Counted from the stretch's first letter, positions 49,389 through 61,452 are shown. The stretch is DNA of 64,000 nucleotides from Parietaria judaica (GCA_954871525.1 OX940868.1:22191056-22255055); one strand, 5' to 3'. A program made the numbers and translations. Notes: generated by a model not told the origin, from the letters alone.

Positions 49389-51232
49389 TTATACCTCTCT
49401 TGCGGATTCACGAACCAGAGAAAGCTTAGCCAAAAGACCGCATAATTGCAGATACGAACCCACCCCGTCGCTGATCCTCATATGAGCAAAGCCCGTTTCC
49501 TGAAAATGCATGAATATAGTAAGAAGAGAGTAATTACTCATAGTATTATTTGTCCAACATCAGTCACGCGAATTACGCTTTCTATCATCACTATAACTTG
49601 TGCCAGTTACTATGTAAGATTCGAAAATTAAAAGACGCGCCTTCATAAATTCCAGTTTCAGGTATTCGGCCATGTCATAGTTCTTGATGATGCGGAAAAT
49701 GGTGGTGATTATGTCGGTGGGTGAATAACCCAGGTCGTAAAGCTGCTTGAGGCTGACACAGGAATCGTCGAATTTTCCTTCAAGAACGTGGCGGATCATG
49801 TTTTTCACGTGCAAAGGATGAGGCTGATCGCAAACCTGAAAAAAACAACCAAAATGGCATTGAATTCTTTAGGTGCACAGGACGGACATATTTTGATTTT
49901 CACAAGACCAAATTTCCGGTTCTTTTATTTCGATATTTTCAAGACTGGAACCAGGAACCAAATTTTTTGGATTAAACTGTCCGGTAAAACAGTTCCACCG
50001 CTACTATAAACAAAAGCATTTCCGAGACATGGTACCTTGAAAACGTTTTCTTGGTTGACAAACCGGAAACCGCTGAAAGTAGCTTGCAAGTTGTTCAGTG
50101 CCTGCCTCATATCTCCGTCCGCTGTGAAGATAATGGCTTCAAGACCTTCCGGAACATAGGGAACCTTCATTTGATTAATTTCACAAACTATCAATCTGTG
50201 TTGAACCATATTGTTAACAAACCGAACAAATGTAACTTTTTTTCTTGACAATTTTATCATTTTACAAGTAACATCTCGTTGCAGAATCGAAACATGTACA
50301 TATGCACTAGTTTGAATGTAAGCTTTAGAGTGCAAATACAGTAAATAATGACCAACAAATCAATCTTAACGAAACTAGGATATTTATTAACCTGTTCCGC
50401 TTGAACAACCACCATCAATCGGCCAAGAATCTCTTGATCAGATAGCCTTGAGAATCGAACAAGTGCACATCTACTCTGAATCGGTTCAATGATCTTCGAG
50501 GACGTGTTGCACGCCAATGCAAAACGAGTAGAATTCGAGTATATTTCCATCGTTCGCCTCAAAGCTTGCTGAGCTCCAGAAGTCATGCTGATTTAGAAGC
50601 CAAATAACCAAACAATCTTCCGTTTTAGGCAATTATATAGTGGGAGAATTTTGAGATTTACGCTCTACTTGGTAACATTACGATCAAGTCGAGCGCATAC
50701 CTATCGGCTTCATCCAATATCACGACCTTGTGCCGGCCCGGAGGCAGAGTAACCTTCTTCTGCGCAAACATCTTGATCTTGTTCCTCACAACATCGATCC
50801 CTCTGCAATACGAAACCGCCAAGTTAGCGAAAAGCCGAGAAATTCGGTCCTCAAAAATTGAATGCAAAACCAACCTATCGTCCGAAGCATTCAGCTCAAG
50901 AACACCCTCTCTGTAATTTGGCCCCAGGAGCTCATGCGAGAGAGCCAGAATGCTCGTGGTTTTGCCAGTTCCAGGAGGACCCTGGGGAGACCAAACAGCA
51001 CTCAATCGATGCGAAATTATTGGGGAAATCGGCCTAATGGTGAATCGGAGGTAGGGTTAGGGTTTGGACTTACGGAGAGGATGAGGTTGGGCATGTTGCC
51101 GTCGCGAGCGATGACCTGGAGCCTGGAGACGGCGTCTTCGTTGCCGACGATGTCGTCGACCTTGCTGGGCCGGTACTTCTCCACCCACGGCACGTCGTAG
51201 CTGCTCGCCGCCGACGAGGACGAAGACGCCAT
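49389..51232 (-). CDS. RFC2: Replication factor C small subunit (RFC2 type), 7 exons
   Basis: AAA+ subunit of the clamp loader that opens PCNA onto primer-template DNA; 332 residues, nearly the Arabidopsis RFC2 length. Exons from the start: 51074-51232, 50875-50981, 50701-50802, 50392-50587, 50036-50164, 49641-49835, 49389-49499. Motifs: [15 protein letters not shown], Walker A GPPGTGKT (54-61), Walker B ILDEAD (Asp119-Asp122), sensor 1 ALACN, and the arginine-finger SRC box IEPIQSRC (161-163). The C-terminal collar is well conserved to [21 protein letters not shown]. The donor after exon 6 is unusual: the conserved junction requires AAG|GCGCGT, or else an in-frame GT donor 30 nt further adds ten residues (exon 49611-49835). 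Essential in plants (embryo-lethal mutants known). Confidence 0.95.
51052..51065 (-). promoter_or_regulatory. Telo box in RFC2 intron 1, next to the donor
   Basis: TAGGGTTAGGGTTT on the plus strand (AAACCCTAACCCTA on the gene strand) starts about 8 bp inside intron 1. Telo boxes near the transcription start are known in plant S-phase genes such as PCNA. Role here inferred. Confidence 0.4.
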
Positions 51233-51245
51233 TGTTGCTTTCCTC

Positions 51246-51246
51246 G

Positions 51247-51274
<28 letters not shown>
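51246..51274. repeat. (GA)n tract in the RFC2 5' leader
   Basis: About 14 GA units just upstream of the RFC2 start codon (CT on the gene strand), as often seen in plant 5' leaders. Confidence 0.9.
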
Positions 51275-51277
<3 letters not shown>

Positions 51278-51349
51278 TTTCCCTCTGCTTTGCTTCGATT
51301 TGGAGGGAAAACTGATGGTCGAGCCCTGTCGTTTCAGTTTCATTTGGCT

Positions 51350-53670
51350 TTGTCTAATTGTCGTTTTGGATAGTAGTGTCGTTTAACAGTTGTTGTTGTT
51401 GTCGTCGTCGCATAATTGAATTATTAATGATGATTCTATTAAGTATTAACCCTCTAAAGTAGCAGACTGGACTAGCATTTTAAGGTGATCAAACGATTTA
51501 AGGTCGGAAAATGCAGGATAATATTCTTTTCAAAATAATACACATCTTGTTGGCAATGCATTCTTGGACATAGCTTTGTTTTTTGAACAAATTGTATTTA
51601 ATTTCAGTCTTAAAAAAAAAAAAACGGAACGGAACGGAACAGTGTTTGGTAAATTGCATATAAAATAGTTGTTGATAACAAAAATTGATTTAGCGTTTTG
51701 TAAAATAAATATACTTACGATAAAAATACTAAACTTTGTTTTTGTTTTTCGAAAAATATCAAAAGCTAGTAATCCTAGCTTTTACAACTCATGTATAAAA
51801 ATCTAAAATCGCTTTTAAGTTTTTTGTATAAATAGTTTTACCAAACACATGAAAAACATCTTAGTTTATTCTAAAAACAAAAACACAGCTTCTTAATATG
51901 AACCATACGAACCCATATATTTGTCATTCAAATTCAAATATGATATCGCATTTAAATCATGTAAACAAACACAAACTTTCTTGCGAGGATGTGTAAATGT
52001 GGGATGAAAAGTCCCACATCGAGAAACTACTAGAAACTAAAAGACTTGTAGTGTTTATAACTTATAAGACATCCATTAATGATATTAGTTAAATAAGTGG
52101 ACGAGTGAGAACTATGTCTCTCGAGAGTGAGATGAAGTGGTGAGACCGATGGTTCGTCGGCTTCTCTAGCCTTTCACGGGCTAAGAGGAACCGATGGAAG
52201 CCAAATACGAAGGAGAGAAAGGGCTAGAATTCAAGGAAATGTATTGTCGCTTTGCACGAAATCCTGTTGTTTGCGTGTTGTTCCGTAGAAAATTGATTTG
52301 TCATTTCGGTTTCAATTTCATTTCGATTATAATAGCAATCTTAGACCAATATTTTTTCAAAAAAAAAAGAAAAAAGAAAATACACCATTTAATGCTTGCT
52401 ATATTAACTCGGTATCATCACGAGGACTAGTAACTCCACGATGATCCGATTCGCTTCCCGTAGATTAGGCATCACCATCACATGCATATATGGATAATAG
52501 TAACTTCATCGTGACAATGAACAAAGAAGAAGAAGGAAGTAATAGAGATAAGAAGAGGAAGACGAGCATACCGATTTATGATTCCAAGCGGGAGTGAAAA
52601 TGAGCTTTCCCTCTCGAAAATATTATAATTTCTTTTATTTTCTTAAACTTAATTCCTACAAATAATTATTTGTCCAGAATCAACGCTTCAAAAATTGTCC
52701 ATCCAATTTATTAATAATGTTTTTACTAAATTATGCTTTCTCTAAATCATGAATAAAAACACCCGTACCCTGTCCAAAACGAATTACGCAGTGCACAAAC
52801 TTCTCTGAATCCATATTTTTACATGTTAAAGATATTTTCACATCAAATTTGGTTTTTAGTGGCTTAGTTATGAATTATGATGATATATTCTTTTGTATAA
52901 AAATAATTATGTTTTATGTCGTGAAGTTTTCCTCCATATTTTTGCTCGTTTTCAACTAAGATTTCATCCATTTAGACACGTAACGATGTGACTAATTTAT
53001 AGTGTTTTAGTTTTTGCATCATAGGGCATGTGTGGGTATTACACTAGAATTTAACGTTTGCTCTCAAACTCTATTAACTTATTATAGCTCATAAACGGTT
53101 AAAAGTGATAAGAACATGTATAAATCATACGTCATCACGTGAAACTTCACGATAAAAAGTTAACATAAAATCTTAAAAAAAAATTAGAATTAAGTATATA
53201 TATAATAGAAATGGTACGAAATGTCAATTTTATGTTAAATATTTTTAAAAACTACCTATTGTGTGTATTTTTACTCTCACAAATAGATAACTTTTAAAAA
53301 GATTTGACACAAAATGAACATTTTGTTCATTAAAAGTTAATACTTAATACTAATAGTATGCACTGAGGGTGTGTTTTTGACAGTTTTGAAACTTGAGGGT
53401 ATATTCTGCCAATCATTAAAAATGGAGGGTAGATCACAGAGAAATTCCTTTAAAATAATAAAATAAAATAATATATCGTGATTCTCATCATCGTCTTCGT
53501 CGTCTTCTTCTTCTTCTTCTTCTTCGTGTGTCTTCTTCCTTGGAAGAAACCCTTCAGAATTCCCCAAATTCGAGCTCTCCAAACTCTCTGTGTGCAAGGG
53601 CTGGGGTTCCGACGAGTCTAAATCTGATTCGGTTCATTTCCTCTCTTCTCCAGTTTCTTCAACACCAGCC
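51350..53670. other. Intergenic, AT-rich; leader of the RING ligase at the right end
   Basis: No gene recognised. Around 51990-52240 there is a less AT-rich patch starting AGTCCCACATCGAGAAACT, resembling dispersed plant repeat sequence but not assignable. A weak inverted repeat lies at 53220-53330. TCTTC/CTTCTT repeats at 53490-53535 mark the 5' leader of the next gene. Confidence 0.4.
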
Positions 53671-56466
53671 ATGGCGTCGGGAAGTTGTCCAGGCCGATCC
53701 TCCGAGGAAATCGTCGACACTACGCCGTTTCTCGGTTCCGGCGACTCCCCATCCTCCTCCTCCGACGGGAACGCCGCGAACCGGCACTCCGTGCAGCGGC
53801 AGGGCCTCCGTCAGGCGGCGCGGTTACTCCGCCAGGCGAGCAGCCGGCGCGTGATGCGCGAGCCTTCGATGCGCGTGCGCGAGACCGCGGCGGAGCAGCT
53901 CGAGGAGCGGCAGAGCGACTGGGCGCACTCGAAGCCCGTCGTCGTCCTCGACGTGCTGTGGAACTTCGCCTTCGTGGTGGCCGCCGCGGCGGTGCTGATC
54001 AGCAGCCGGGGCGAGTCCCCCGAGATGCCTCTCAGGCTGTGGATCGTCGGGTACGCCTTCCAGTGCGTCCTCCACGTCGCCTGCGTCTGCGTCGAGTATT
54101 GGCGTCGCAGGAGGAGGCAGAGCCGGATCGGAGGCGGTCCCGAAGGAAATGACGAGTCTTTGTCTCGGAACGACGACGAGAACAACAGGTAAAGGCTTGA
54201 GTTCTGATTGTATTATTAGCTCGTTACATTTCAAACAAGAGTATGTTAAGAGTGTGTTGATTGTGAGATGTTAACACATTGTGAAGCATTCAAGTGTATG
54301 GCTTCTGTTCTTGTTTGAAGAGTGTGTTGTGTTGGGTTATCTATGAACATGATTACATCTCTTAAACATTGAAAAAAAATGTAAACTTTGATATTGAAGT
54401 TGTGGGTTTTCTTCTGCAAACTTATTCTTTTTTTTACTCTGTTGAAAATTTCACCATATTCTATACCTCAAATGAAGCTTTGCATAGTAGATTTAGAGCA
54501 TAATTATGAATTTGAGTTCCTTTCGTCACTAGTTTTCGGTTAAGCGAGACGGATATATTAGTAATGTTGTGATGTATGCTTGGAATTCTGTTGTCTCTGT
54601 TAGAATCAATGACAAATGTTTTCGCCTCTAGTGTGGCAAAGCACTTGGAATCTGCGAACACGATGTTCTCGTTTATTTGGTGGATCGTCGGCTTCTATTG
54701 GGTGTCGGCAGGTGGTCAATCTTTAGCAAACGCGTCTCCTCAGCTTTACTGGTATGCGTTTTTATGTAGAACAATCCAGACATTGTTGTTTTTCTGATGA
54801 TTGTTACTTACATATGCTTTAAGAATCCTTACATCAATAAAAGAATATTACAATTTATTTTAGCTCTTACTGTATTATGGGATTAGGATAAGAATTCCCT
54901 AAAATTGGTGAAACAAACAAGTCATTTGTTGCATCATTATTTCCACACAGGAAGTCTTGTGCTACTTTTTAATAGTAAAAATATTAGAAGCATTTCCTTA
55001 AATACGAATGTAATAAAAATATTTTAGTTATTTTGCTAAGATAATACGTCAATGTGGATCTCACGTTACTATGAATTGCAGGCTTTGTGTAATTTTCCTG
55101 GGGTTCGATGTGTTCTTTGTCGTTTTCTGCGTTGCACTGGCATGTGTGATCGGAATTGCTGTTTGTTGTTGTCTTCCATGTATCATTGGTCTTCTATATG
55201 CAGTCGCGGATCAGGTACTTCTTCTAGTCCGTGTGTGGTGAATCTAATATCAATAAAAATTTAATTAAAAATATATATTTCAAAAACCCCCTAGTACTTT
55301 TGACATGTGACTACTCAAACCCCACTGTATAATATTTACTTGTTCGATTAGTAAATAGTAGATATCTCCCATCAACTTTACTCATTGGTCCACTTTAATA
55401 ACTCGGAAAACATTTTTCCGCGGAGCTTCCCCTCCGTCTTAAATTTAATAAAAACGTTACACTACTAATATGATATAAACAGCAAGGAAGAGTCAAAAAA
55501 TGCTTTAGTAGATGATGATATTTATCAATTTTATAACACGGAATGGGGTATTTTGCTGTAAAACAAGAGTTCGGGGGACAAATTAAACACTAAACAAAGC
55601 TAGCAGCCAAAGTGAATCAGTAAACTTTTCTATGTTTATCTAATGCACATTAGTGATTTAATTTCCCTATGGTTATATAGTCATACATGACATTTGTTTA
55701 TTTGCGCTTTGGAGCAGGAAGGAGCGTCGAAAAAGGACGTTGATGATTTGCCGAAATTCAAATTCAAGAAAGCAGAAAATAGCGAGAAAATCTCCGGCGA
55801 CGCACAAGGACCCTTTGGAGGAACGATGGCCGAATGCGGTACAGATTCGCCCATGGAACAAGTTCTCACCCAAGAAGACGCGGTATTCATTACACTTAGG
55901 TTTTGCCTACTTCTACAATTCGAGTTCTAGTATTTTTTTGCACTTGTACCCTCCGAGTTTCGTCGGATAGTGCGCATATATACCCTCAGGGTCTAACATC
56001 AAGTTTTTAGTAAATACCCCTATCTTATTTTAAGGTGTTCATTTCTTCCCTCTTTGGTTTATTCTGTTATATTTAAGGGTATTTTTGTCATTTTGCTTTG
56101 TTTGCCACAATGTCTCTAGTCTACATATAGTCAAAAATCATCATCGCACGATGAATACATAGGATTAACACATTGTGTGTTGTGGCAAATGACAAAAGTA
56201 CCCTTGAGATTATGCATATGGGGGTATTTGTGCTAGTGCAAACTTATCCTCTAAACTGGGTCGGAAATGACCGATTTCGTTTCTTGGCGATTTTGTAGGA
56301 ATGTTGCATCTGCCTCTCGGCTTACGACGACGGTGCGGAGCTCCGACAGCTTCCGTGCGGCCACCACTTCCACTGCTCGTGCGTCGACAAGTGGCTCTTC
56401 ATCAATGCCACGTGCCCTCTCTGCAAGTACAACATCTTGATGAAGAGCACCACTTGCGAGGTCTAG
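53671..56466 (+). CDS. Membrane-anchored RING-H2 E3 ubiquitin ligase (At4g11680/At1g12760 type), 5 exons
   Basis: Predicted 367-residue multi-pass E3 ligase. Exons: 53671-54188, 54632-54751, 55082-55214, 55718-55882, 56299-56466; all GT-AG. The N-terminus has a Ser-rich segment with [10 protein letters not shown] and a basic helix ([20 protein letters not shown]), then [19 protein letters not shown] leading into four predicted membrane spans (about 89-111, 121-142, 183-205 and 213-245). The cytosolic C-terminal part carries the RING-H2 domain over residues 314-356 (CCIC, then [16 protein letters not shown], then CPLCK), with all eight zinc ligands present (C3H2C3). It should transfer ubiquitin from an E2 to membrane-associated targets; the substrate is unknown. 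A short, decayed piece of the same gene lies at 60495-60623 on the other strand. Confidence 0.94.
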
Positions 56467-58917
56467 AAATAAATAATTTTTTTTTGCAAAGATGTCGTTT
56501 TTCTCAAAGCTCGTCGTTCGGCGTTTTGGTGTCGTGTGGTTATTTGTTGTCGTTTTAGATGAAACGGCGCTCGAGATGTCGTTTTGGTGTATATGGGTTT
56601 GCACAGGGCTGCTAAAGTTGAGGAAAAGAAGAGATTGTTGATAATTTATTGTCGTTTGCGTAAATTCAATAAAAATATCACTTTGTATTTGTAGCGTCCG
56701 TTTGTCTATTTTTGAAATATATTATGATTAAATTAAAGCAGATAGTGAGACTATTTGAATAAAAAAAAAAATTAACTAATGAATTGACAAGAATATAATT
56801 AAATTACTTAAATAGCATTAATTGATCCTACAGTTACATATGTAATCAAGTGTCCTTATTTATTTCAAAAAAAAAAAGTGTCCTTATTTACCAAAAAAAA
56901 CACATGCAAAGCCCTTTAAGAAGAAGAAAACAACTACGCAAAATCTAAAAAATAGTTAGAGAAATATGAAATTAAGATTTCTAAAATAAAAAAATAAAAT
57001 CTCAACTTTAATTTTGAGGGGCCAAGCTCGATTTTTTAGGACAAACTTGGATCAAAAATTGAGGACGGTTGCCCCCACTACTCATCAATTGGCTTCGCCA
57101 CTGGTTGGTTCCTGATCTTCCAGTGCATTTTCAAGAATCCTAATAGTGAAAGGAAGAAGGTAGCGATACAAGATCCAAATTATAAACCCGATTGCAGGAA
57201 TGCGGGAATGGCCACATCCAACACGCGGAGAACTACACACGGAGAACTACACGAAGCCTGCAAATTGGATCACATAGCAATGTGAAGCGAGTTAAATTTT
57301 ATAAATAATGTATTTTCTTTTTTTGCTTTGGGTATGTGAGTTTTTTTTTCGTTTTTTTATGTCACACGAATATGCCTATAACATATTTTTATTATAGGCA
57401 TATTCATATTTAAAGAAACGCATATAATCATAATATATTTTAGATAATTTAATTAGCACAAAGAATATTAGTTGCAAAATAAACAATTTATTGCATTTAG
57501 AAGCTAATAAGAGAAGATAAATTTGTATATTCTTTATTTAATGATGTGTAGATACGTCAAAACTTGTGTAGTAATCTAATCGAGTAATTGGCAGGAATGC
57601 CCCATTAACTTTGTTTCTTTGTGCACTATGACCATTGATTTTTTATTTTTATTTTTATTTTTTTGCAGCACCCACTAATTGATCAAAACTAGCATGCTAC
57701 GCGTTTGAAAATGACGAAAAAATGCCAACTTCTGCAACACATGACTTATTCGAGAGTTTTTTACCATTTAATTTTCCAAACGAAAATGTGCAACACATGA
57801 CTTACTCGGGATTTTTTTTTTTATCAATTAGTCACCGAACGAGGTCAATGTAATAGATGATTAGAATATTGTGAAACAATCAAAATGTCTAATTGCTTGA
57901 AGAAAAAACAAGACAGAAATAATAAAATTAACAAAAATACCCCAAAATAAATAATGTGTTGTGCACATGTTAGACTTTTTTTGTCATTCTTTAATATTAA
58001 GGGGGCAATTAACTACTTTGTAAAAGTCTAGGAGACATTTCTGCTAACAACTATAATTCGGGGAGACAAAGTGCAACAAGGAGCAAAGTTCGGGGGGGGG
58101 GGGGGGGATAACTACCAATTGTTTTGCCCATAACAACAAAGTTTAGACTTTAGATTGTTTTACATAAAAAATAGTAAAAGATGACGTCACGTACCAGTAA
58201 AGCTGATGGTCGACCAAGTATATGACAAAAAATACGGTGTTTGCAGTTTCCAAATCTATAGATATACAAACGAGGGCATAAATTAATATCGTTGGAACTA
58301 AAAGAAATTATTATATTGTCGAGGGACAATTTATTAACGTTAGTTAGAGTCGGGATCATACAAGAGTGTTTTTAAACGAGGTTGTTAATTTAATTATCGT
58401 ATATATTTGTACGCGTTCACTGAAAATAAGGGATGAAATGTCTCATTCACTCGGATGAATTCCACTAGTGTTTTAGATACAAAAATGAGGTATATCGATG
58501 ATCGCCTTTGTCCATTAGATCGTTTATACAAAGCCGTCGCCAATGTTTATTTATCAATGTTTACGAAATGTGACCGTGTTTCAAACAGAAATTCGGCATA
58601 AACTGAAGGGCATGTATTATCATTGGCCAAGGCCGGCCCAACTGTTTTTAGGGCCTTGGGAAAATTTTATATACAACTTTTTTGAAGGGCATGTATTACG
58701 CTATTGCAGGAGCTACACAATATTGCAGACCTAATATGTATGGCATGTTCGGTATTGCAAGAGTAATGCAGTAATTTATTAACATATATATTCTAGTATG
58801 TTATTGCATGAAATATGCAATGGTAACTAAAAGAACTAACTCATGCTTTAAATTTATAACGATATTGCAGGAGCTACTGCACTAAGTAACGTTTTGCAAT
58901 TAAGGCTTTAATTATAT
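56467..58917. other. Intergenic with foldback-like relics
   Basis: AT-rich, no gene. At 57590-58135 the ends (GGCAGGAATGCCCCATTAAC... and the reverse of ...AACTACCAATTGTTTTGCC) with inner AACTTTG.T.CTTGT.GCACT blocks pair weakly, suggesting an old foldback element. It contains the G16 run. Around 58625-58665 a GGCCAAGGCCGGCCC patch is present, of unknown origin. Confidence 0.4.
58092..58107 (+). repeat. Run of 16 G
   Basis: Uninterrupted G homopolymer preceded by C. Length is likely uncertain in any assembly. Confidence 0.9.
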
Positions 58918-59418
58918 ATGCGTGATCGTGACGGTCATGGTGATGACTGCTCTACGGAGACGGAATCGTATCGTCGCAGAGCTGTGCATCATCTTCGCTG
59001 CAGCTTTACGGGGGACGGGAGACAAATTGGTTCATGGTGCACCTCCGAATCTTCTTGGCATTCGTTCCTGCTACGGCATTTAGACTTATGGTGCCACCTA
59101 TAGTGCGAAGAGCCTTCTTGATGTTATCGGAGTTGGAGAGGAGGCTGGAGCAAGCCGCGGAGGATCCAAACGGATTGTATGGTGTGGTTGGTGTTCAGCC
59201 GATTCATCATGTTTCGTGAATGCCTCCTCGACGCCAGACACTTAGTGATTGCTCTCGGGAGGTTCACCGTGATGGTGCTGGGAGTGGCGGCGCGTCGGTT
59301 GATCCAGGGGTGGAGCTACATAGAGGCGAGTGTATGCTCGGACACCACCGCATGGACTGTCATCCTTGGCACTCTCACCGCCGTGCTGGATTTGGGGGAT
59401 TGGGAGGCTCTTACATAG
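58918..59418 (+). other. Coding-like patch, unidentified (possible gene fragment)
   Basis: A GC-richer 500-bp patch in AT-rich surroundings, with overlapping open frames on the plus strand at 58918-59103, 59034-59219 and 59179-59418. One contains LSELERRLEQAAEDPNGLYG, which looks like genuine protein sequence, and another ends GTLTAVLDLGDWEAL. The frames do not join without shifts. I do not recognise the family. A decayed gene or captured fragment is likely. Confidence 0.35.
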
Positions 59419-59993
59419 AATGGGATCTAGTGCATATCTCAATTCGATCTTCTGAATCGTTGCTCATTCTTTTTTTACTCTTCGTTGACATGTATATTTG
59501 CTATTATAGTCTAGAGAGAGTTAATATAGTGTATTTTCTTTGACCTATTATAATCGAAATGAATTTGAAATTGAAACGACGTATCAACTTTGTGCGAAAC
59601 GACACGACATAGTTCTGTGCAAAACAACAATACATATCTTCAAATTGTAACCCTTTTTCTTGGGTTTGGGTTGATTGATATTGTTATCGAGAATGCACAT
59701 ATTCAAAATGATTTTGTTTGTGTTTAGTGGAAGTGGTGAAATGTGTTCTCAGACTTAGACGATGCCAAATCGAGAGAAAGTGCGCATGATACATGTGATT
59801 GAATATATTAGTGGGTTTTAACAGCCGTGTCAAATTGATTGGCTGACTGATTTTGGAATCGCAGAGCATATAAGACCAATACTTGTACTAAGTTTCCTGA
59901 AAATGAGATGGCTATATTGTATTCACAATGTAGAAAGTCAGGTGTTGGGATATCGAAGCGTCAGATTTCTAATTTAGCCCTTCAAATTTGCAG

Positions 59994-60058
59994 GTTACCG
60001 GGATGTCTTGTCCACTATCGTTCAAGGGGAGCCCTTATTGGATGGCACCTGATGTTAG
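59994..60058 (+). pseudogene. Relic exon of a MAPKKK (YODA/MAPKKK3-like) kinase
   Basis: After a splice-acceptor-like TTGCAG (59988-59993) one frame reads VTGMSCPLSFKGSPYWMAPD, the activation segment and P+1 loop of plant MEKK-type MAPKKKs (family pattern TG.SCPLSFKGSPYWMAPEV). The APE glutamate is replaced by Asp. After about 22 codons the similarity ends and there is no neighbouring kinase sequence (no HRD or DFG), so this is a single-exon remnant. Confidence 0.65.
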
Positions 60059-60494
60059 CACGGGTTTTAATCGAGGTTGGGTATAATAACCTCCAAACTC
60101 GTGGTGAGTGACGCCGAATTCGAAGATAATAGCGTAGAAAAGTTCACAAAGTCCCTTCCCCGAGTTCTTTTCAAAATATAGATTTTGTGGTTTTTTTTTT
60201 ATCTTAAATTTTAAGAAGGTAGTTGCTTTTTGCAATTTTGTAAATGAGAAGTTAAATTACTAAATAATTGAAAATGTGGACCATAATCGAGTTTTCCTTT
60301 CCTAAATCCCAATTTTCTATCTATTACTATTTGTGTGAGCATATTATAACATAAAAAAGCGTCAATATTTTATTATTTTTCTCACATAGAATCCCCTCAC
60401 TCCAATTTTTCGAAAAATGGTAATAATAAGTTGCATGCATTACCTTGCATGTGATCAAAAACATATATATGATTATGTTTGTATGTGACGTGAG

Positions 60495-60623
60495 CAAGTG
60501 CCACACCACAACGACCGTGGACTTTGAGTGAACCCAATCCGCGGAGGAGCAATTGCCCGTACCCACAAACGGTGTCGTGTCGCCCATTGCCAGATTGTGA
60601 ACGAACTTACGCCTGCGTGCCAT
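60495..60623 (-). pseudogene. Decayed fragment of the RING ligase gene at 53.7 kb
   Basis: The minus-strand frame contains GDTTPFVGTGN followed shortly by SADWVHSKSTVVVVWH. These match [10 protein letters not shown] and [14 protein letters not shown] of the ligase at 53671-56466, but the roughly 55 intervening residues are deleted. Downstream sequence is non-coding. It is a duplicated and decayed piece in inverted orientation, 4 kb from the intact gene. Confidence 0.6.
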
Positions 60624-61029
60624 AAATCTTTATTTAGGATATAGACCTGTATAATTAAAAGGATAAATAGCTACATTACATATATTCTCTTTCTTATTAA
60701 ATATCATAGTTATACTTTTAATATATTTTTTCCCTAACACATGTTCTCAAAGTGTTAAAATGTTAGCGTGAAGATACCATAGATATTTGAATAAGAAATA
60801 GAACATATGTCGTTTATCAACCAAATTTTAATGAAAAATTGATGGAAGTTGGTCGAGGTTAACATTTTTAGACTTCAAAAATATGTGTTGAAAAAGAAAA
60901 TTGAGAACATATTGACGATGTTTGAATAAGAATGAGAACATATGTTGCTATTCACCTTTATTAAAAATGAGACGTTTGCGCTTGGGAGGAGAAATGGATA
61001 CTTTCGGGCTTTGGCTGTAGTAATAGAAT

Positions 61030-61314
61030 GTTTGCGGCAAAAATACCTATATAAAACATGGTTAATAAAAATACGTAGGTTTATAAGAAATGTGATAGCA
61101 TAGAATTAACTTAAAAATTATGCTAAAAGTACTTCACTTTACAAACAAATCATGATGTTACTGAAGAGATGAATTGAAAATTTGCCAAAAAAGTTAATTT
61201 AAATACTTTTGTCATAGTTTTTTTAAGTTAGTTCTATGGTGCCCCAATTCCAAACAGCTTGAGTATTTTTATCACTAAAAATCTTAATTTATATAGGTAT
61301 TTTTGCCGCAAAAC
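61030..61314. mobile_element. Foldback element just upstream of the MUN gene
   Basis: The left end GTTTGCGGCAAAAATACCTA and the reverse of the right end GTTTTGCGGCAAAAATACCT pair, with the repeat continuing imperfectly inward for about 60 bp. Length 285 bp, no coding capacity. The end motif is shared with the foldback element at 256-704 (GACGGCAAAAATACCTAAA). It ends about 140 bp before the start codon of the next gene, so it is part of its promoter region. Confidence 0.75.
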
Positions 61315-61452
61315 ATTTTTTTCTATTGCCGAAAGTACCCCTCGCTCCTCCAAAGCGCGCGTGCTGGGTGTGAACTGTGAACAGCCATTTTGTGGACTCG
61401 CTCGTGCTTTTTGGCTTCGAGTTTCGACGATGAACTCCAAGGACCACTGACC

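Noticed and set aside
53685..54234. Long open frames in other phases and strands over exon 1 of the RING ligase
   Set aside because: GC-rich coding sequence gives open antisense and shifted frames. Only the frame starting at 53671 has the conserved motifs and joins the later exons.
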